Origin: Bacillus sp. J37 | GTDB taxonomy: Bacteria > Bacillota > Bacilli > Bacillales > Bacillaceae | NCBI RefSeq assembly: GCF_000518865.1 | Contig: NZ_JAEK01000029.1 | Location: forward strand, 1-59,297 | Direction of reading: 5' to 3' | Length of the DNA stretch: 59,297 nucleotides | Shown: positions 1 through 7,906 of the stretch, piece by piece | Layout of the letters: every line of letters begins with the position of its first letter | How positions within the stretch are numbered: position 1 is the stretch's first letter | Program-made: the position numbers and the translations under genes | The notes under the pieces: generated by a model | The model's input: the letters and a program-made list of their open reading frames with translations, nothing else | Databases searched by the model: none | What the model was told of the DNA's origin: nothing

Positions 1-209
1 ATTGTTGCTTTGTAATAAGTGTAGAGTTTGTTGATTTGAGCTCCAGGCTGCTCGCTTTCCGTGGGGTGGGCGGTGAGCCTCCTCAACGCTTTGCGTCTGC
101 GGGTCTCACCGGTCCCACAGCTCCCACAGGAGTCTCGCATATCCGTTCAAATCAACCCTATTTAGTTTTTTTAAGTACTTTTTTAAAACAACAATCTTTT
201 AGAAAAGAG
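1..209. repeat. Dispersed MITE-like intergenic repeat, left copy
   Basis: This segment is repeated in inverted orientation at 59088-59297. The outer 103 bases are identical in both copies. The inner part differs by one inserted G and about four substitutions. The core (about 48-145) is GC-rich, unlike the AT-rich surroundings. The unit is an imperfect palindrome: ATTGTTG at 1-7 pairs with CAACAAT at 189-195, and TTGATTTGA at 31-39 with TCAAATCAA at 148-156. I recall similar GC-rich intergenic repeats in Bacillaceae genomes but cannot name the family. No transposase is encoded in it. Confidence 0.85.
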
Positions 210-239
210 CCTTATGAAAACATCAAAGGAGGTAATCAC

Positions 240-1172
240 GTGCTTGAGACAATCAATTTAAAAAAGTCATTTAAAGGAAAACCCGCTGTACAAGAAGTGA
301 ACTTATATTTAGATCAAGGTGAATCTGTTGGCTTATTAGGACCAAATGGGGCAGGGAAATCAACAACAATTTCCATGATATCAAGTTTGATTAAGCCTAC
401 AAGCGGTGAAATAAAGCTAAATGGTGTAAACATTGTCGATAAACCTGGTGAAATAAGAAATATTTTAGGTGTCGTACCACAAGAAATTGCGCTTTATCAA
501 GAACTGTCAGCCTATGAAAACCTCAAATTTTTTGGATCTATTTATAAAATTAAAGGAAAAGAACTGGAGAAAAGGATTCAAAATGCTCTGGATATTGTTG
601 GGTTACAAGAACGTCAAAGGGATTTAGTAAAGACATTTTCAGGTGGTATGAAACGCAGGGTCAATATTGCTGCAGCTCTATTACATCAACCGAAAATACT
701 CATTTTAGATGAACCGACTGTTGGAATTGATCCGCAATCGAGAAATCATATCCTGGAAATGGTTCGTCATTTAAATGAAAAAGATGGAACAACGATTCTT
801 TACACAAGTCATTATATGGAAGAAGTTGAACAACTCTGTGACAGATTATACATTATGGATCATGGGGAAATTATAGCCTCAGGAACAAAAGCTGAGCTGC
901 TTAGCATTTTATCAACTGAGGATACGATAAAAGTGGAGTTAAGTCACATGGATGATACATTTGTTGAGCATGTCAAGACCATAGAAGGAGTTCGAAAGGT
1001 AGAGGCATCTCCCCTGCAAATAAAAGTGATTGTAAAAAAGGGAAGTCAATTAATTAGTGAGCTCGTTCATTTAGCTGATCAATATCATACTCATATTGTC
1101 AATTTTCATACTGAAACACCTAGCTTGGAGGATGTATTCCTTCATTTAACTGGCCGGACATTACGGGACTAA
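240..1172 (+). CDS. ABC-2 type exporter, ATP-binding subunit
   Basis: This 310-residue ATPase should power efflux through the two permeases that follow. Walker A (GPNGAGKST) lies at residues 34-42, the signature FSGGMKRR near 133-140 and Walker B (ILILDEPTVGIDP) near 154-166. The C-terminal extension of about 90 residues is typical of DrrA/CcmA-like drug exporters. The frame is open back to base 36, but that part lies in the flanking repeat. I chose GTG 240 because an AAAGGAGG ribosome binding site ends 7 bases before it. The stop is 12 bases before the next gene, so the three genes form an operon. The substrate is unknown. Confidence 0.93.
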   Translation: MLETINLKKSFKGKPAVQEVNLYLDQGESVGLLGPNGAGKSTTISMISSLIKPTSGEIKLNGVNIVDKPGEIRNILGVVPQEIALYQELSAYENLKFFGSIYKIKGKELEKRIQNALDIVGLQERQRDLVKTFSGGMKRRVNIAAALLHQPKILILDEPTVGIDPQSRNHILEMVRHLNEKDGTTILYTSHYMEEVEQLCDRLYIMDHGEIIASGTKAELLSILSTEDTIKVELSHMDDTFVEHVKTIEGVRKVEASPLQIKVIVKKGSQLISELVHLADQYHTHIVNFHTETPSLEDVFLHLTGRTLRD

Positions 1173-1184
1173 GGAGGTGGAATA

Positions 1185-2453
1185 ATGTTAAGTTTCATAA
1201 AAAAGGACTTATTAATGTTTTGGCGTGACCGTAAAGAGCTCATTACCGTATTAGTCCTTCCCATTATTTTAGTCATGGTTTTAAATTTTGCTTTTGCCGG
1301 TTTGTTTGGTTTTAATGAGGATGCAAAGTTGGATTTACAATTGGCAGTGGTGAATCAGGATGACAACGACACAGAAGCAATGACTCAATTAAAGGAGCGC
1401 TTGGTCAAAGAGGCGGCGTTAGGTGAAGAGCAAACAGTGGAGGTCTTGAGTCAAGCAACTTTCATAAAACCTATTTCAATGTTAGAAGATTATCTTCATA
1501 GTGATGATTTAAAGGAATGGGTAACGGTTCATGAGATGGAGGAAACTGAGGCAGTAGCTAACATGAAGGAAGGAGAATTGGATGGAATCCTAATCATACC
1601 GGATGGATTTACTGCCGATAGTTTGTATTCAGCGTTAATGGGAGAACCGCCAACTGCTCCACTGAAATATAAAATAGAAATGGAAACGAATGATACCAGT
1701 ACATTAGCACAAATAATCCAAGGGTTTATGGATCAAATGAACTATCAGTTTGCCCTACAGAAAGTGGGAGGTGACCCGCGGGTGGAAGTCATTCTACCGG
1801 AGGGAGGCCTTGAAAAAGTAGGAGCTGGTGAAAACTTTACGATGACACAGTATTTTCCGATCGCAATCGGAGCGTTGTTTTCATTATTCCTTGCAGCAAC
1901 AGTAGCAACGAAAACAGGTGAAGAAATTAGACAAAAAGTATTCTATCGGATTTTATTGACAAATAGTCATCCATTCCATTTTTTAATTGGCAAAATTGTC
2001 TCAACATTCTGTTTAGCTTGGTTGCAAACTATGTTTGTGTTCCTATTGTCACACTTGATTTTAGACATATTTCCTGATCGGACGATTCCCTTCTGGCTTG
2101 GTACCATTGGGATTGTGTCATTGCTTTCCTTAGCAATATCCGGGCTATCTGCTGTCTTTACCAGCATCTCACTTAGAGTGTCTGATATCGATGCTGCGAA
2201 TGGTATTTTTATGATCGTTATTATTCTTTTTGGTATCATCGGTGGAAGTTTTGTTCCTATTTATATATTACCTGACTGGCTGCAAAAAATCGGAGAGTGG
2301 ACCCCGAACGGTCTATCATTAACTATCATGACACAATGGGTCCAATTTGAGGAGTTTTCCTCCATCATCATACCAAGCATGATCCTTGTTGTGTTTTTCA
2401 TTCTTTGTACAGTAATTGGTTTAGCTCTATATCCGAAAAGGGGGGAAGCGTAG
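1185..2453 (+). CDS. ABC-2 type exporter, permease subunit 1
   Basis: A 422-residue membrane protein with the ABC-2 permease layout. One N-terminal transmembrane helix (about 20-42) is followed by a large extracytoplasmic domain (about 45-215) and then five to six helices in the C-terminal half. AAGGAGG precedes the ATG. Its stop codon overlaps the start of the next gene (TAGTG), so the two permeases are probably translationally coupled and form a heterodimer. Homologues of this type export drugs, lipids or peptides. Nothing in the sequence fixes the substrate. Confidence 0.92.
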   Translation: MLSFIKKDLLMFWRDRKELITVLVLPIILVMVLNFAFAGLFGFNEDAKLDLQLAVVNQDDNDTEAMTQLKERLVKEAALGEEQTVEVLSQATFIKPISMLEDYLHSDDLKEWVTVHEMEETEAVANMKEGELDGILIIPDGFTADSLYSALMGEPPTAPLKYKIEMETNDTSTLAQIIQGFMDQMNYQFALQKVGGDPRVEVILPEGGLEKVGAGENFTMTQYFPIAIGALFSLFLAATVATKTGEEIRQKVFYRILLTNSHPFHFLIGKIVSTFCLAWLQTMFVFLLSHLILDIFPDRTIPFWLGTIGIVSLLSLAISGLSAVFTSISLRVSDIDAANGIFMIVIILFGIIGGSFVPIYILPDWLQKIGEWTPNGLSLTIMTQWVQFEEFSSIIIPSMILVVFFILCTVIGLALYPKRGEA

Positions 2454-3553
2454 TGAATTCAGTTTTTTGGGCGCAATTTACGAAGGATAAACGCAACCCT
2501 ATCTTCATCATTTTATTTATTGCAGGTAGTATTCTTGCAACATTAGTATTTGCCGAAGGTGTCTATTCACCGACAAAGGTTGCTATATTCAGTGAAGGAG
2601 AAAATGCCTCAGAAATTGAGAAGAAATGGGTAGACCTGTTAAATGTTGATGACTCCTTTCAGTTTGTTGTCGTAGAACCGAATGAAGCGCGCGAGGATGT
2701 ACGGGATGGAAAGCTTGATGTAGCTGTAAAGGTCATGGAAACTGACTACAGGTTAGTGGCTACAAGTGAGCTTCCAACAGTATCGTATGTTCAGCAGCAT
2801 GTTGACAAAGTATTTCAACAGGAGGCACAATTAAGTGCAATTGTTCAATCAAAGGAAAATGGAAACGTACGAGAAGAGCTTGAAAACTATTTGGAAGAAG
2901 CACCCTTTCAAATGGAGACTCAAGGACTTGAAAGTGAGAAAGTTCCTAATTATAACATGAGTACTCAATTATTATTTGCTTTTACATTTTTAATTTCGAT
3001 GTTTATACTCGGACTTAAGGTAAATAATGTCACACATGATAAAGTCTCTGGTATTTGGGATCGAATGATCCTATCACCGATTAGTAAAACCAAGATGTAC
3101 TGTGGATATATACTCTATAGCTTTTTGATTACCTTATTTCAAGTAGTTGTTGTCCTCTTCGTGTTTAAGTACTTGATGAACTATGAACTAGGAGATCAAC
3201 TATGGTTAATTATCTTAATTGCTGCGTTCTTTATTTTTAGTATGATCAGTATCGCGATGTTAATTACCGGGTTTGTAAAGACGCCTGAGCAATTTTATGC
3301 AATTTACCCATCAGTTATCCCCCTAATACCGATTGTAAGTGGGGCTTATATGATGCCGGGAACGATTACGAATTCAGCTCTATTGTTCATAGCAGATCTC
3401 TTTCCAATGGCACATGCGATGGATGCGATTTTGTCAGTGATTTTTTATGATGCCGGTTTTAAGGATGTGATGATGTCTTTATTATTTATGCTGTTAATTG
3501 GTGTGGTAGCAATGGGATTAGGGATTAATCTTATAGAGAGAAGAACCAGATAG
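2453..3553 (+). CDS. ABC-2 type exporter, permease subunit 2
   Basis: A 366-residue partner of the preceding permease with the same layout: one N-terminal helix (about 13-33), an external domain and six C-terminal helices ending in positively charged residues. The GTG start at 2453 shares one base with the upstream TAG and lies just after a GGGGGAAG ribosome binding site. A longer in-frame start at 2405 falls inside the upstream gene and is less likely. It is the last gene of the exporter operon. An untranslated gap of 90 bases follows before the VOC gene. Confidence 0.9.
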   Translation: MNSVFWAQFTKDKRNPIFIILFIAGSILATLVFAEGVYSPTKVAIFSEGENASEIEKKWVDLLNVDDSFQFVVVEPNEAREDVRDGKLDVAVKVMETDYRLVATSELPTVSYVQQHVDKVFQQEAQLSAIVQSKENGNVREELENYLEEAPFQMETQGLESEKVPNYNMSTQLLFAFTFLISMFILGLKVNNVTHDKVSGIWDRMILSPISKTKMYCGYILYSFLITLFQVVVVLFVFKYLMNYELGDQLWLIILIAAFFIFSMISIAMLITGFVKTPEQFYAIYPSVIPLIPIVSGAYMMPGTITNSALLFIADLFPMAHAMDAILSVIFYDAGFKDVMMSLLFMLLIGVVAMGLGINLIERRTR

Positions 3554-3643
3554 GCTTCTAGTATAGTAACCTTGCAAAGAAGGAATTTTTAACTCACTTC
3601 TAGAAAGTAAACCTGGATCATTTATTTTTTAGGAGGAATAGTC

Positions 3644-4075
3644 ATGGTGATGCAAAGAGTTAGCCTGCTTACAATCGGTGCTTATAATTTACCAGTTCTT
3701 CGGTCTTTTTATCAAAAACTTGGATGGGAAGAAACAGAATTTAGTTCAGATACCTATGCTGCATTTAAAACGGCAGGTGTAATTCTAACCCTTTTTCCTA
3801 TTGAGGAATTAGCAAAAGATGCCGGAATTGAACTTTCACAAAGTAAAGAAGGGTTTCATGGTGTAACGTTTGCTATAAATTTAGATACACGGGAACAAGT
3901 AGATGCAACGATTGAAGAGGTACGCAGCATAGGTGCAAGGATCTTAAGAGAACCAAGTGACGCATTTTGGGGTGGAAGGACAGCCTACTTTGCAGACCCT
4001 GAGAATAATCTATGGGAAGTTGCCTGGAATCCTTCTGCTGTGTTTGATGAAAGAGGAGCAATGATTTCATTCTAA
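3644..4075 (+). CDS. VOC (glyoxalase/bleomycin-resistance fold) family protein
   Basis: A 143-residue protein with two beta-alpha-beta-beta-beta modules of the vicinal oxygen chelate superfamily. The C-terminal hallmark is AYFADPENNLWEVAWNP, near residues 109-125. Members include glyoxalases, dioxygenases and drug-binding resistance proteins; function cannot be assigned from sequence. AGGAGGA lies 8 bases before ATG 3644. It has its own terminator directly downstream. The exporter just upstream could point to toxin or drug resistance, but that is only inference. Confidence 0.88.
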   Translation: MVMQRVSLLTIGAYNLPVLRSFYQKLGWEETEFSSDTYAAFKTAGVILTLFPIEELAKDAGIELSQSKEGFHGVTFAINLDTREQVDATIEEVRSIGARILREPSDAFWGGRTAYFADPENNLWEVAWNPSAVFDERGAMISF

Positions 4076-4097
4076 AACGTGTATAGAGAGAGTCTGG

Positions 4098-4140
4098 AGC
4101 CACAGTTTAGCCATCTAAATTGTGGCTTTTTCTTATTTTT
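4098..4140 (+). terminator. Intrinsic terminator after the VOC gene
   Basis: A 13-base stem (4098-4110 with 4115-4127, one G-T pair) closes a 4-base CCAT loop and runs into a T-rich tail at 4127-4140. Confidence 0.85.
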
Positions 4141-4183
4141 ATTTAATATTATAAAAACTTAATTGATTGCGTCACAACAATAG

Positions 4184-4227
4184 TGTATGATACATAGTAT
4201 AGAATAAATACTGTATGACATATAGTA
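4184..4227. promoter_or_regulatory. Paired operator-like repeats before the padR gene
   Basis: Two 16-base direct copies, TGTATGATACATAGTA (4184-4199) and TGTATGACATATAGTA (4212-4227), match at 14 of 16 positions and lie 28 bases apart. The first contains the palindrome TGTAT-G-ATACA. Their position just before the padR start fits autoregulation, as is common in this family. Binding is inferred. Confidence 0.5.
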
Positions 4228-4247
4228 AAAATTTCGAGGTGGGTGAA

Positions 4248-4595
4248 ATGAGTAATTTAATTCAATCATTATCAACAGAACTACGTAGAGGAACATTGAC
4301 ACTTGCTGTTTTGAGTCAATTACGTACTCCTCAATATGGATATTCACTCGTTCAATTGTTAGAAGGATCTGGTATTCCTATTGATCAAAGTACGTTATAT
4401 CCTTTATTGCGACGATTAGAAAAACAGGAATTGGTATCAAGCAGTTGGGACACATCTGAGAGTAGACCCCGTAAGTACTATGTTTTAAGTGAATTTGGTG
4501 TAGAAGTATTTTTGCAGTTAAAAAAGGAATGGATTGCAAATTCAAAAGAGCTTTACAACCTATTGAAAGGGGAGGAAGATGATGAACTTAATTGA
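4248..4595 (+). CDS. PadR family transcriptional regulator
   Basis: A 115-residue winged-helix protein. The helix-turn-helix and wing (about 12-85) contain the family pattern LRRGTLTLAVLSQL, YGYSLVQLLE and STLYPLLRRLEK. It is short, as in the two-gene PadR/HAAS modules of Bacilli. I chose ATG 4248 over the in-frame ATG 4215 because GAGGTGGG lies just before it and ATG 4215 falls in the putative operator. The 3' end overlaps the next gene by 17 bases, so the two are coupled. Confidence 0.92.
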   Translation: MSNLIQSLSTELRRGTLTLAVLSQLRTPQYGYSLVQLLEGSGIPIDQSTLYPLLRRLEKQELVSSSWDTSESRPRKYYVLSEFGVEVFLQLKKEWIANSKELYNLLKGEEDDELN

Positions 4596-5598
4596 GATTT
4601 ATATTCAGGAAGTGACACGGAGATTACCTGAAAAAAGTCGTAGTGACATTGCGCTTGAGTTACGGTCGACAATAGAGGATATGCTTCCTGATGATTATAA
4701 TGAAGAAGATGTAAAAAAAGTGCTCGAGAAGTTAGGGAGTCCGGTTTCATTGGCCAGCGGTTATCGCGACCAGCCTATGCACTTGATTGGACCGAGATAC
4801 TTTGATGTATATATGTCCTTATTAAAAATGATCTTACCGATCGCTGCAATGATCTCTTTAATTTCGATGCTTGCAGAATATTTTATTGGGTATACAGGAA
4901 GTGAAGCGATAATTAATGTCGCTCTACAAGTCATGGGTGAAGGGATCTGGAGAATCATTGAGGTGGGGATGCAAGTATTCTTCTGGGTCACATTGACATT
5001 TGCCATTTTAGAGAGAACTGATAAGGGGAAAGAAGGAATACCATTAACAAACAGTCTGCAAAAATGGACACCTGATGATTTAAAAACTATCACGTATGTA
5101 CCAAAGAAAAAGGCCATTTCAAAGGTTGAAGTATTCGGGGGTCTAATGTGGACAGCAATCTGGGCAACACTCTACTTTTATGCCAATCATCTAGTCGGTG
5201 TATATAGAGGCGGGAATGAAGGTCTTGAATTTAAAATACCTGCATTGAATCAAGATGTGTTGCTTCAATACTGGCCGATCGTCGTCATCGTGATTGGTCT
5301 AGAAATATTATTGTCACTATACAAGTTAATAAAGGGTCAATGGACAAAAAGAATTGCCCTTTTCAATACAGTCGTTCAACTAGTCGGAACAATTGTATTT
5401 ACGGTCATCTTACTAAATCCAAACCTACTAAGCTCCGAATTCACAACATTCATGGCCGATTTATTCACAATAAACCCAAATCAATTCAAAACATCATTCA
5501 CTGGCGGCATCCTCTTCATCTACATCCTATCAGCCGCAATAAGTGTGTATGACGGATACAAAAAGGCAAGAATCGGTACAGAGGGACAGGTACGTTGA
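4579..5598 (+). CDS. HAAS-domain membrane protein, partner of PadR
   Basis: A 339-residue protein. An N-terminal helical domain (about 1-75, with VTRRLPEKSRSDIALELRS and a LEKLGSPVSLA turn) matches the HAAS domain usually encoded next to padR. It is followed by about six transmembrane helices (about 77-100, 110-145, 190-210, 235-255, 268-288, 310-330). GGGGAGGA precedes ATG 4579; a second ATG follows at once. Such proteins are thought to relay an envelope signal to the PadR repressor. The signal and target genes are unknown. Confidence 0.85.
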   Translation: MMNLIEIYIQEVTRRLPEKSRSDIALELRSTIEDMLPDDYNEEDVKKVLEKLGSPVSLASGYRDQPMHLIGPRYFDVYMSLLKMILPIAAMISLISMLAEYFIGYTGSEAIINVALQVMGEGIWRIIEVGMQVFFWVTLTFAILERTDKGKEGIPLTNSLQKWTPDDLKTITYVPKKKAISKVEVFGGLMWTAIWATLYFYANHLVGVYRGGNEGLEFKIPALNQDVLLQYWPIVVIVIGLEILLSLYKLIKGQWTKRIALFNTVVQLVGTIVFTVILLNPNLLSSEFTTFMADLFTINPNQFKTSFTGGILFIYILSAAISVYDGYKKARIGTEGQVR

Positions 5599-5811
5599 CC
5601 CAGTTTTTAAACATAGATTCCTAAAATGTATATAGAAAATCTACGCAGATATAGAACTTTAAATTTCACCAATTACTTTTGAGATTGAAAAATGGGCTTC
5701 ATTATAGGTGTTTTCATGAAGCATTCTTCCTACAAGACGGGCTCCAAAATGAAAGTAAACGTATATACTATATCGTCTTAGATTTTTCACAAACGAAAGG
5801 AAGATGTTTAA
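5599..5811. other. Intergenic region before the yjcZ-like gene
   Basis: Two hundred bases with no credible gene on either strand. GTATATACTA near 5760-5769 loosely resembles a late sporulation -10 element, which would suit a coat peptide gene, but I cannot identify a matching -35. Confidence 0.3.
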
Positions 5812-6024
5812 ATGTACGGTTATGAAAACAGTCCACATTTGGCAGGTGCAAACGCACCACATGTTGCTGGGGCAAATGTTCCACATCAACCAGTTATGCC
5901 TAGTTATGTAGCTCCTGCTTATGGATATTGTGCTCCAGGTTATGGAAATACGTTCGCGCTCATCGTTGTCCTATTTATCTTATTAATCATTATAGGTGCA
6001 ACAATCTACGGTCATAAATGTTAA
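5812..6024 (+). CDS. YjcZ family sporulation protein
   Basis: A 70-residue peptide. The N-terminal half is rich in His, Pro, Ala and Tyr, with the internal repeat [10 protein letters not shown] / [11 protein letters not shown] single C-terminal hydrophobic helix follows (about 46-65, [15 protein letters not shown]) and then a short polar tail ending in Cys. The [15 protein letters not shown] segment is the hallmark of the YjcZ/SscA-like family, which includes small spore coat or assembly proteins. GGAAGATG lies before the ATG. A clear terminator follows, so it is a single-gene unit. Confidence 0.9.
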   Translation: MYGYENSPHLAGANAPHVAGANVPHQPVMPSYVAPAYGYCAPGYGNTFALIVVLFILLIIIGATIYGHKC

Positions 6025-6035
6025 TGATATAGGCT

Positions 6036-6066
6036 AAAAAGACACTATTTATTAGTGTCTTTTTAC
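6036..6066 (+). terminator. Intrinsic terminator after the yjcZ-like gene
   Basis: The stem GACACTA (6041-6047) / TAGTGTC (6053-6059) has a 5-base loop, five A before it and five T after it. It could act in both directions. Confidence 0.85.
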
Positions 6067-6106
6067 ATTTATAGAGGTAAACAAATGCATAAGGATAAAA
6101 AATACT

Positions 6107-6122
6107 ATAGAGAGATCTCTAT
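6107..6122. promoter_or_regulatory. Short palindrome upstream of the SRPBCC gene
   Basis: ATAGAGA-GA-TCTCTAT forms a perfect 7-base dyad in the 240-base gap before the SRPBCC gene. A second small dyad, TTGTA-CTG-TACAA, follows about 10 bases later. No regulator can be assigned. Confidence 0.3.
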
Positions 6123-6265
6123 GTTGTACTGTACAAGTTTAATAGCTTTTAATGGTGCTAGAATAAGAAGGACTATAAATACAATTGTGGAACTTATTGT
6201 TAGTACATTATTAAAATAAGCTATAGAATTTAACAATGATTTTGACATGTTTAGGAGGAAGGTAT

Positions 6266-6721
6266 ATGAGCATACGTTTTGAAGTGATCAGAAAAGTACA
6301 GGTAACAAAGCAAAGAGCATACTTTGGTTTGCTGGATCTTGGTTCTGCACAGAACTGGATGAAAGGCTTAGTCAAGATCGAGCGGATGGATGAGGGACCT
6401 CTTAAAGTGGGAAGTGAATGGAGGGAAACACGAAAGATGTTTGGAACAGAAGCTACTGAACACTTTGAAGTCGTTGAATTGAACGAACCCCATAAAATAG
6501 TGCTGCGCTGTGATGGAACAAAAGGAACAACAGGCAAAGGTGAATTTGTGTTTACATACATTCTATCTTCAAAGGATGATTCTACAGAGATTAAGTTGGA
6601 CGGGGAAATAAATGGACTTACAGGACTAGCAAAATTCTTCGGGAAAATGATGGCCGGTACCTTTAAGAAAGCTTGTGAGAAAGATTTGGATTCGTTAAAG
6701 AGCTATTTGGAGAAAGAGTGA
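6266..6721 (+). CDS. SRPBCC (START-like) family protein
   Basis: A 151-residue protein of the helix-grip SRPBCC fold (polyketide cyclase/dehydrase or AHSA1-like). The N-terminal strand is FEVIRKVQV. GSEWRETRKMFG and a C-terminal helix (about 118-148) that packs over a ligand cavity follow. Such proteins bind small hydrophobic ligands. I chose ATG 6266 because AGGAGGAAGG lies directly before it; an upstream in-frame ATG at 6236 has no binding site. It stands alone, about 160 bases from the next gene. Confidence 0.85.
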   Translation: MSIRFEVIRKVQVTKQRAYFGLLDLGSAQNWMKGLVKIERMDEGPLKVGSEWRETRKMFGTEATEHFEVVELNEPHKIVLRCDGTKGTTGKGEFVFTYILSSKDDSTEIKLDGEINGLTGLAKFFGKMMAGTFKKACEKDLDSLKSYLEKE

Positions 6722-6792
6722 ATTGGACAACATACTAAAATAACAATCATTCCGTAATGGTAAAAGATTGAATAAATACACATTATTATTAC

Positions 6793-6813
6793 ATAATACA
6801 GTAGGAGTATTAT
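6793..6813. promoter_or_regulatory. Dyad operator candidate before the VOC pair
   Basis: ATAATAC and GTATTAT form a perfect 7-base dyad around a 7-base spacer (AGTAGGA), 65 bases upstream of the first VOC gene. It has the form of a dimeric repressor or MerR-type site. Assignment to a regulator is not possible here. Confidence 0.4.
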
Positions 6814-6878
6814 ACCTCTATGTAGAATGTAAACATTTGATGGAAAACAAATCTCGTTTGGAAAACAAGGAGGAAAAT

Positions 6879-7274
6879 ATGGGCAGAATCGTACATTTCG
6901 AAATTCATGTAAGTGACATGGAGCGGGCAAAGAAGTTTTACGGTGAGGTATTTGGCTGGACGTTTGAGGATTGGAGTGAATATGCCGGAATGCCATATTT
7001 TGGAGCTGTTACTGGTGATGCAAACGAACCTGGAATCAATGGAGCTTTGATGCAACGTCATGGAGCTGCCCCGGAAAATGGACAGGCATTGAATGGCTAT
7101 GCATGTACAATAGGAGTGGAAGATTACGATTCTACTGAAGCTAAAATTGTACAAAACGGCGGAAAAGTTGCTCTTCCTAAATACGCTCTTCCAGGTATGG
7201 CTTGGCAAGGTTACTATATTGACCCTGAAGGAAACACATTTGGCATTCATCAACCAGATGAAAATGCTAAATAA
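6879..7274 (+). CDS. VOC family protein
   Basis: A 131-residue glyoxalase-fold protein starting GRIVHFEIHVSDMERAKKFY, the classic first module of this family. The second module ends in GYYIDPEGNTFGIHQ (about 108-122). I chose ATG 6879 because AAGGAGGA lies before it; the open frame runs further back to 6768 without a better start. It resembles the hydroxylase-like VOC proteins that are common singletons in Bacilli. It is followed after 23 bases by a second VOC gene, suggesting a two-gene unit. Confidence 0.88.
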   Translation: MGRIVHFEIHVSDMERAKKFYGEVFGWTFEDWSEYAGMPYFGAVTGDANEPGINGALMQRHGAAPENGQALNGYACTIGVEDYDSTEAKIVQNGGKVALPKYALPGMAWQGYYIDPEGNTFGIHQPDENAK

Positions 7275-7297
7275 TTGATGTAAGGTGGAAGTAACTA

Positions 7298-7675
7298 ATG
7301 ATCGATAAAATTGGTAAAATTACTGTCTATGTTCAAGATCAAGAACAAGCAAAGGAATTTTGGTTAAATAAACTAGGATTTGTTTTAAAACTGGAACAAC
7401 CTATGGGACCAAATGCAAAATGGATTGAGGTTGGACCTAGTAATAATGAATTTACGACCCTTGTGTTGTATTCCAAGGCAGCAATGGAACAACATCAACC
7501 CTCAAAGGTAGCCCATCCTTCTGTCCTCTTCAGCACAACTGATATTGAATCAGCATATGAAAGTATGGTGCAAAAGGGTGTCAAAGTGGGTGAAATGTTA
7601 AAAATGCCATTCGGTACAATGTTCACATTTTTTGACCAAGATGGGAATGAGTATCTATTAAGGGAAGATAAATAA
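7298..7675 (+). CDS. VOC family protein
   Basis: A 125-residue glyoxalase-fold protein. Module one reads KIGKITVYVQDQEQAKEFW. Module two ends with the family motif TFFDQDGNEYLLRE (about 109-122), whose Glu would be a metal ligand. TAAGGTGG lies before the ATG. It is the second gene of the VOC pair and is followed by a strong terminator. The substrate is unknown. Confidence 0.88.
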   Translation: MIDKIGKITVYVQDQEQAKEFWLNKLGFVLKLEQPMGPNAKWIEVGPSNNEFTTLVLYSKAAMEQHQPSKVAHPSVLFSTTDIESAYESMVQKGVKVGEMLKMPFGTMFTFFDQDGNEYLLREDK

Positions 7676-7755
7676 ATAACTAATTAGTGGATGATACATA
7701 TTTTTTCTTTAAAAGATTATTAAGATACAACCACAACTAAAAATTCCACAAAATT

Positions 7756-7795
7756 AACCTCATTTCAATTGGTTTTGAAATGAGGTTTTGTTTTT
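7756..7795 (+). terminator. Intrinsic terminator after the VOC pair
   Basis: An 11-13 base stem (7756-7768 with 7775-7787) built on CCTCATTTCAA, with a 6-base loop, ends in TTTTGTTTTT. Confidence 0.85.
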
Positions 7796-7906
7796 ATAAA
7801 TTTTTCTAAAAGGTCGATGTAACTAAATTAATACTAAAAACACCTTCAATGAAAAAATATGGTTTATAATAAACATAGGAATCTATACAAACAGGAGCAT
7901 CTGCAA

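Noticed and set aside
36-239. Possible N-terminal extension of the first ATPase
   Set aside because: The extra 68 residues are encoded by the flanking repeat, and a good ribosome site precedes GTG 240.
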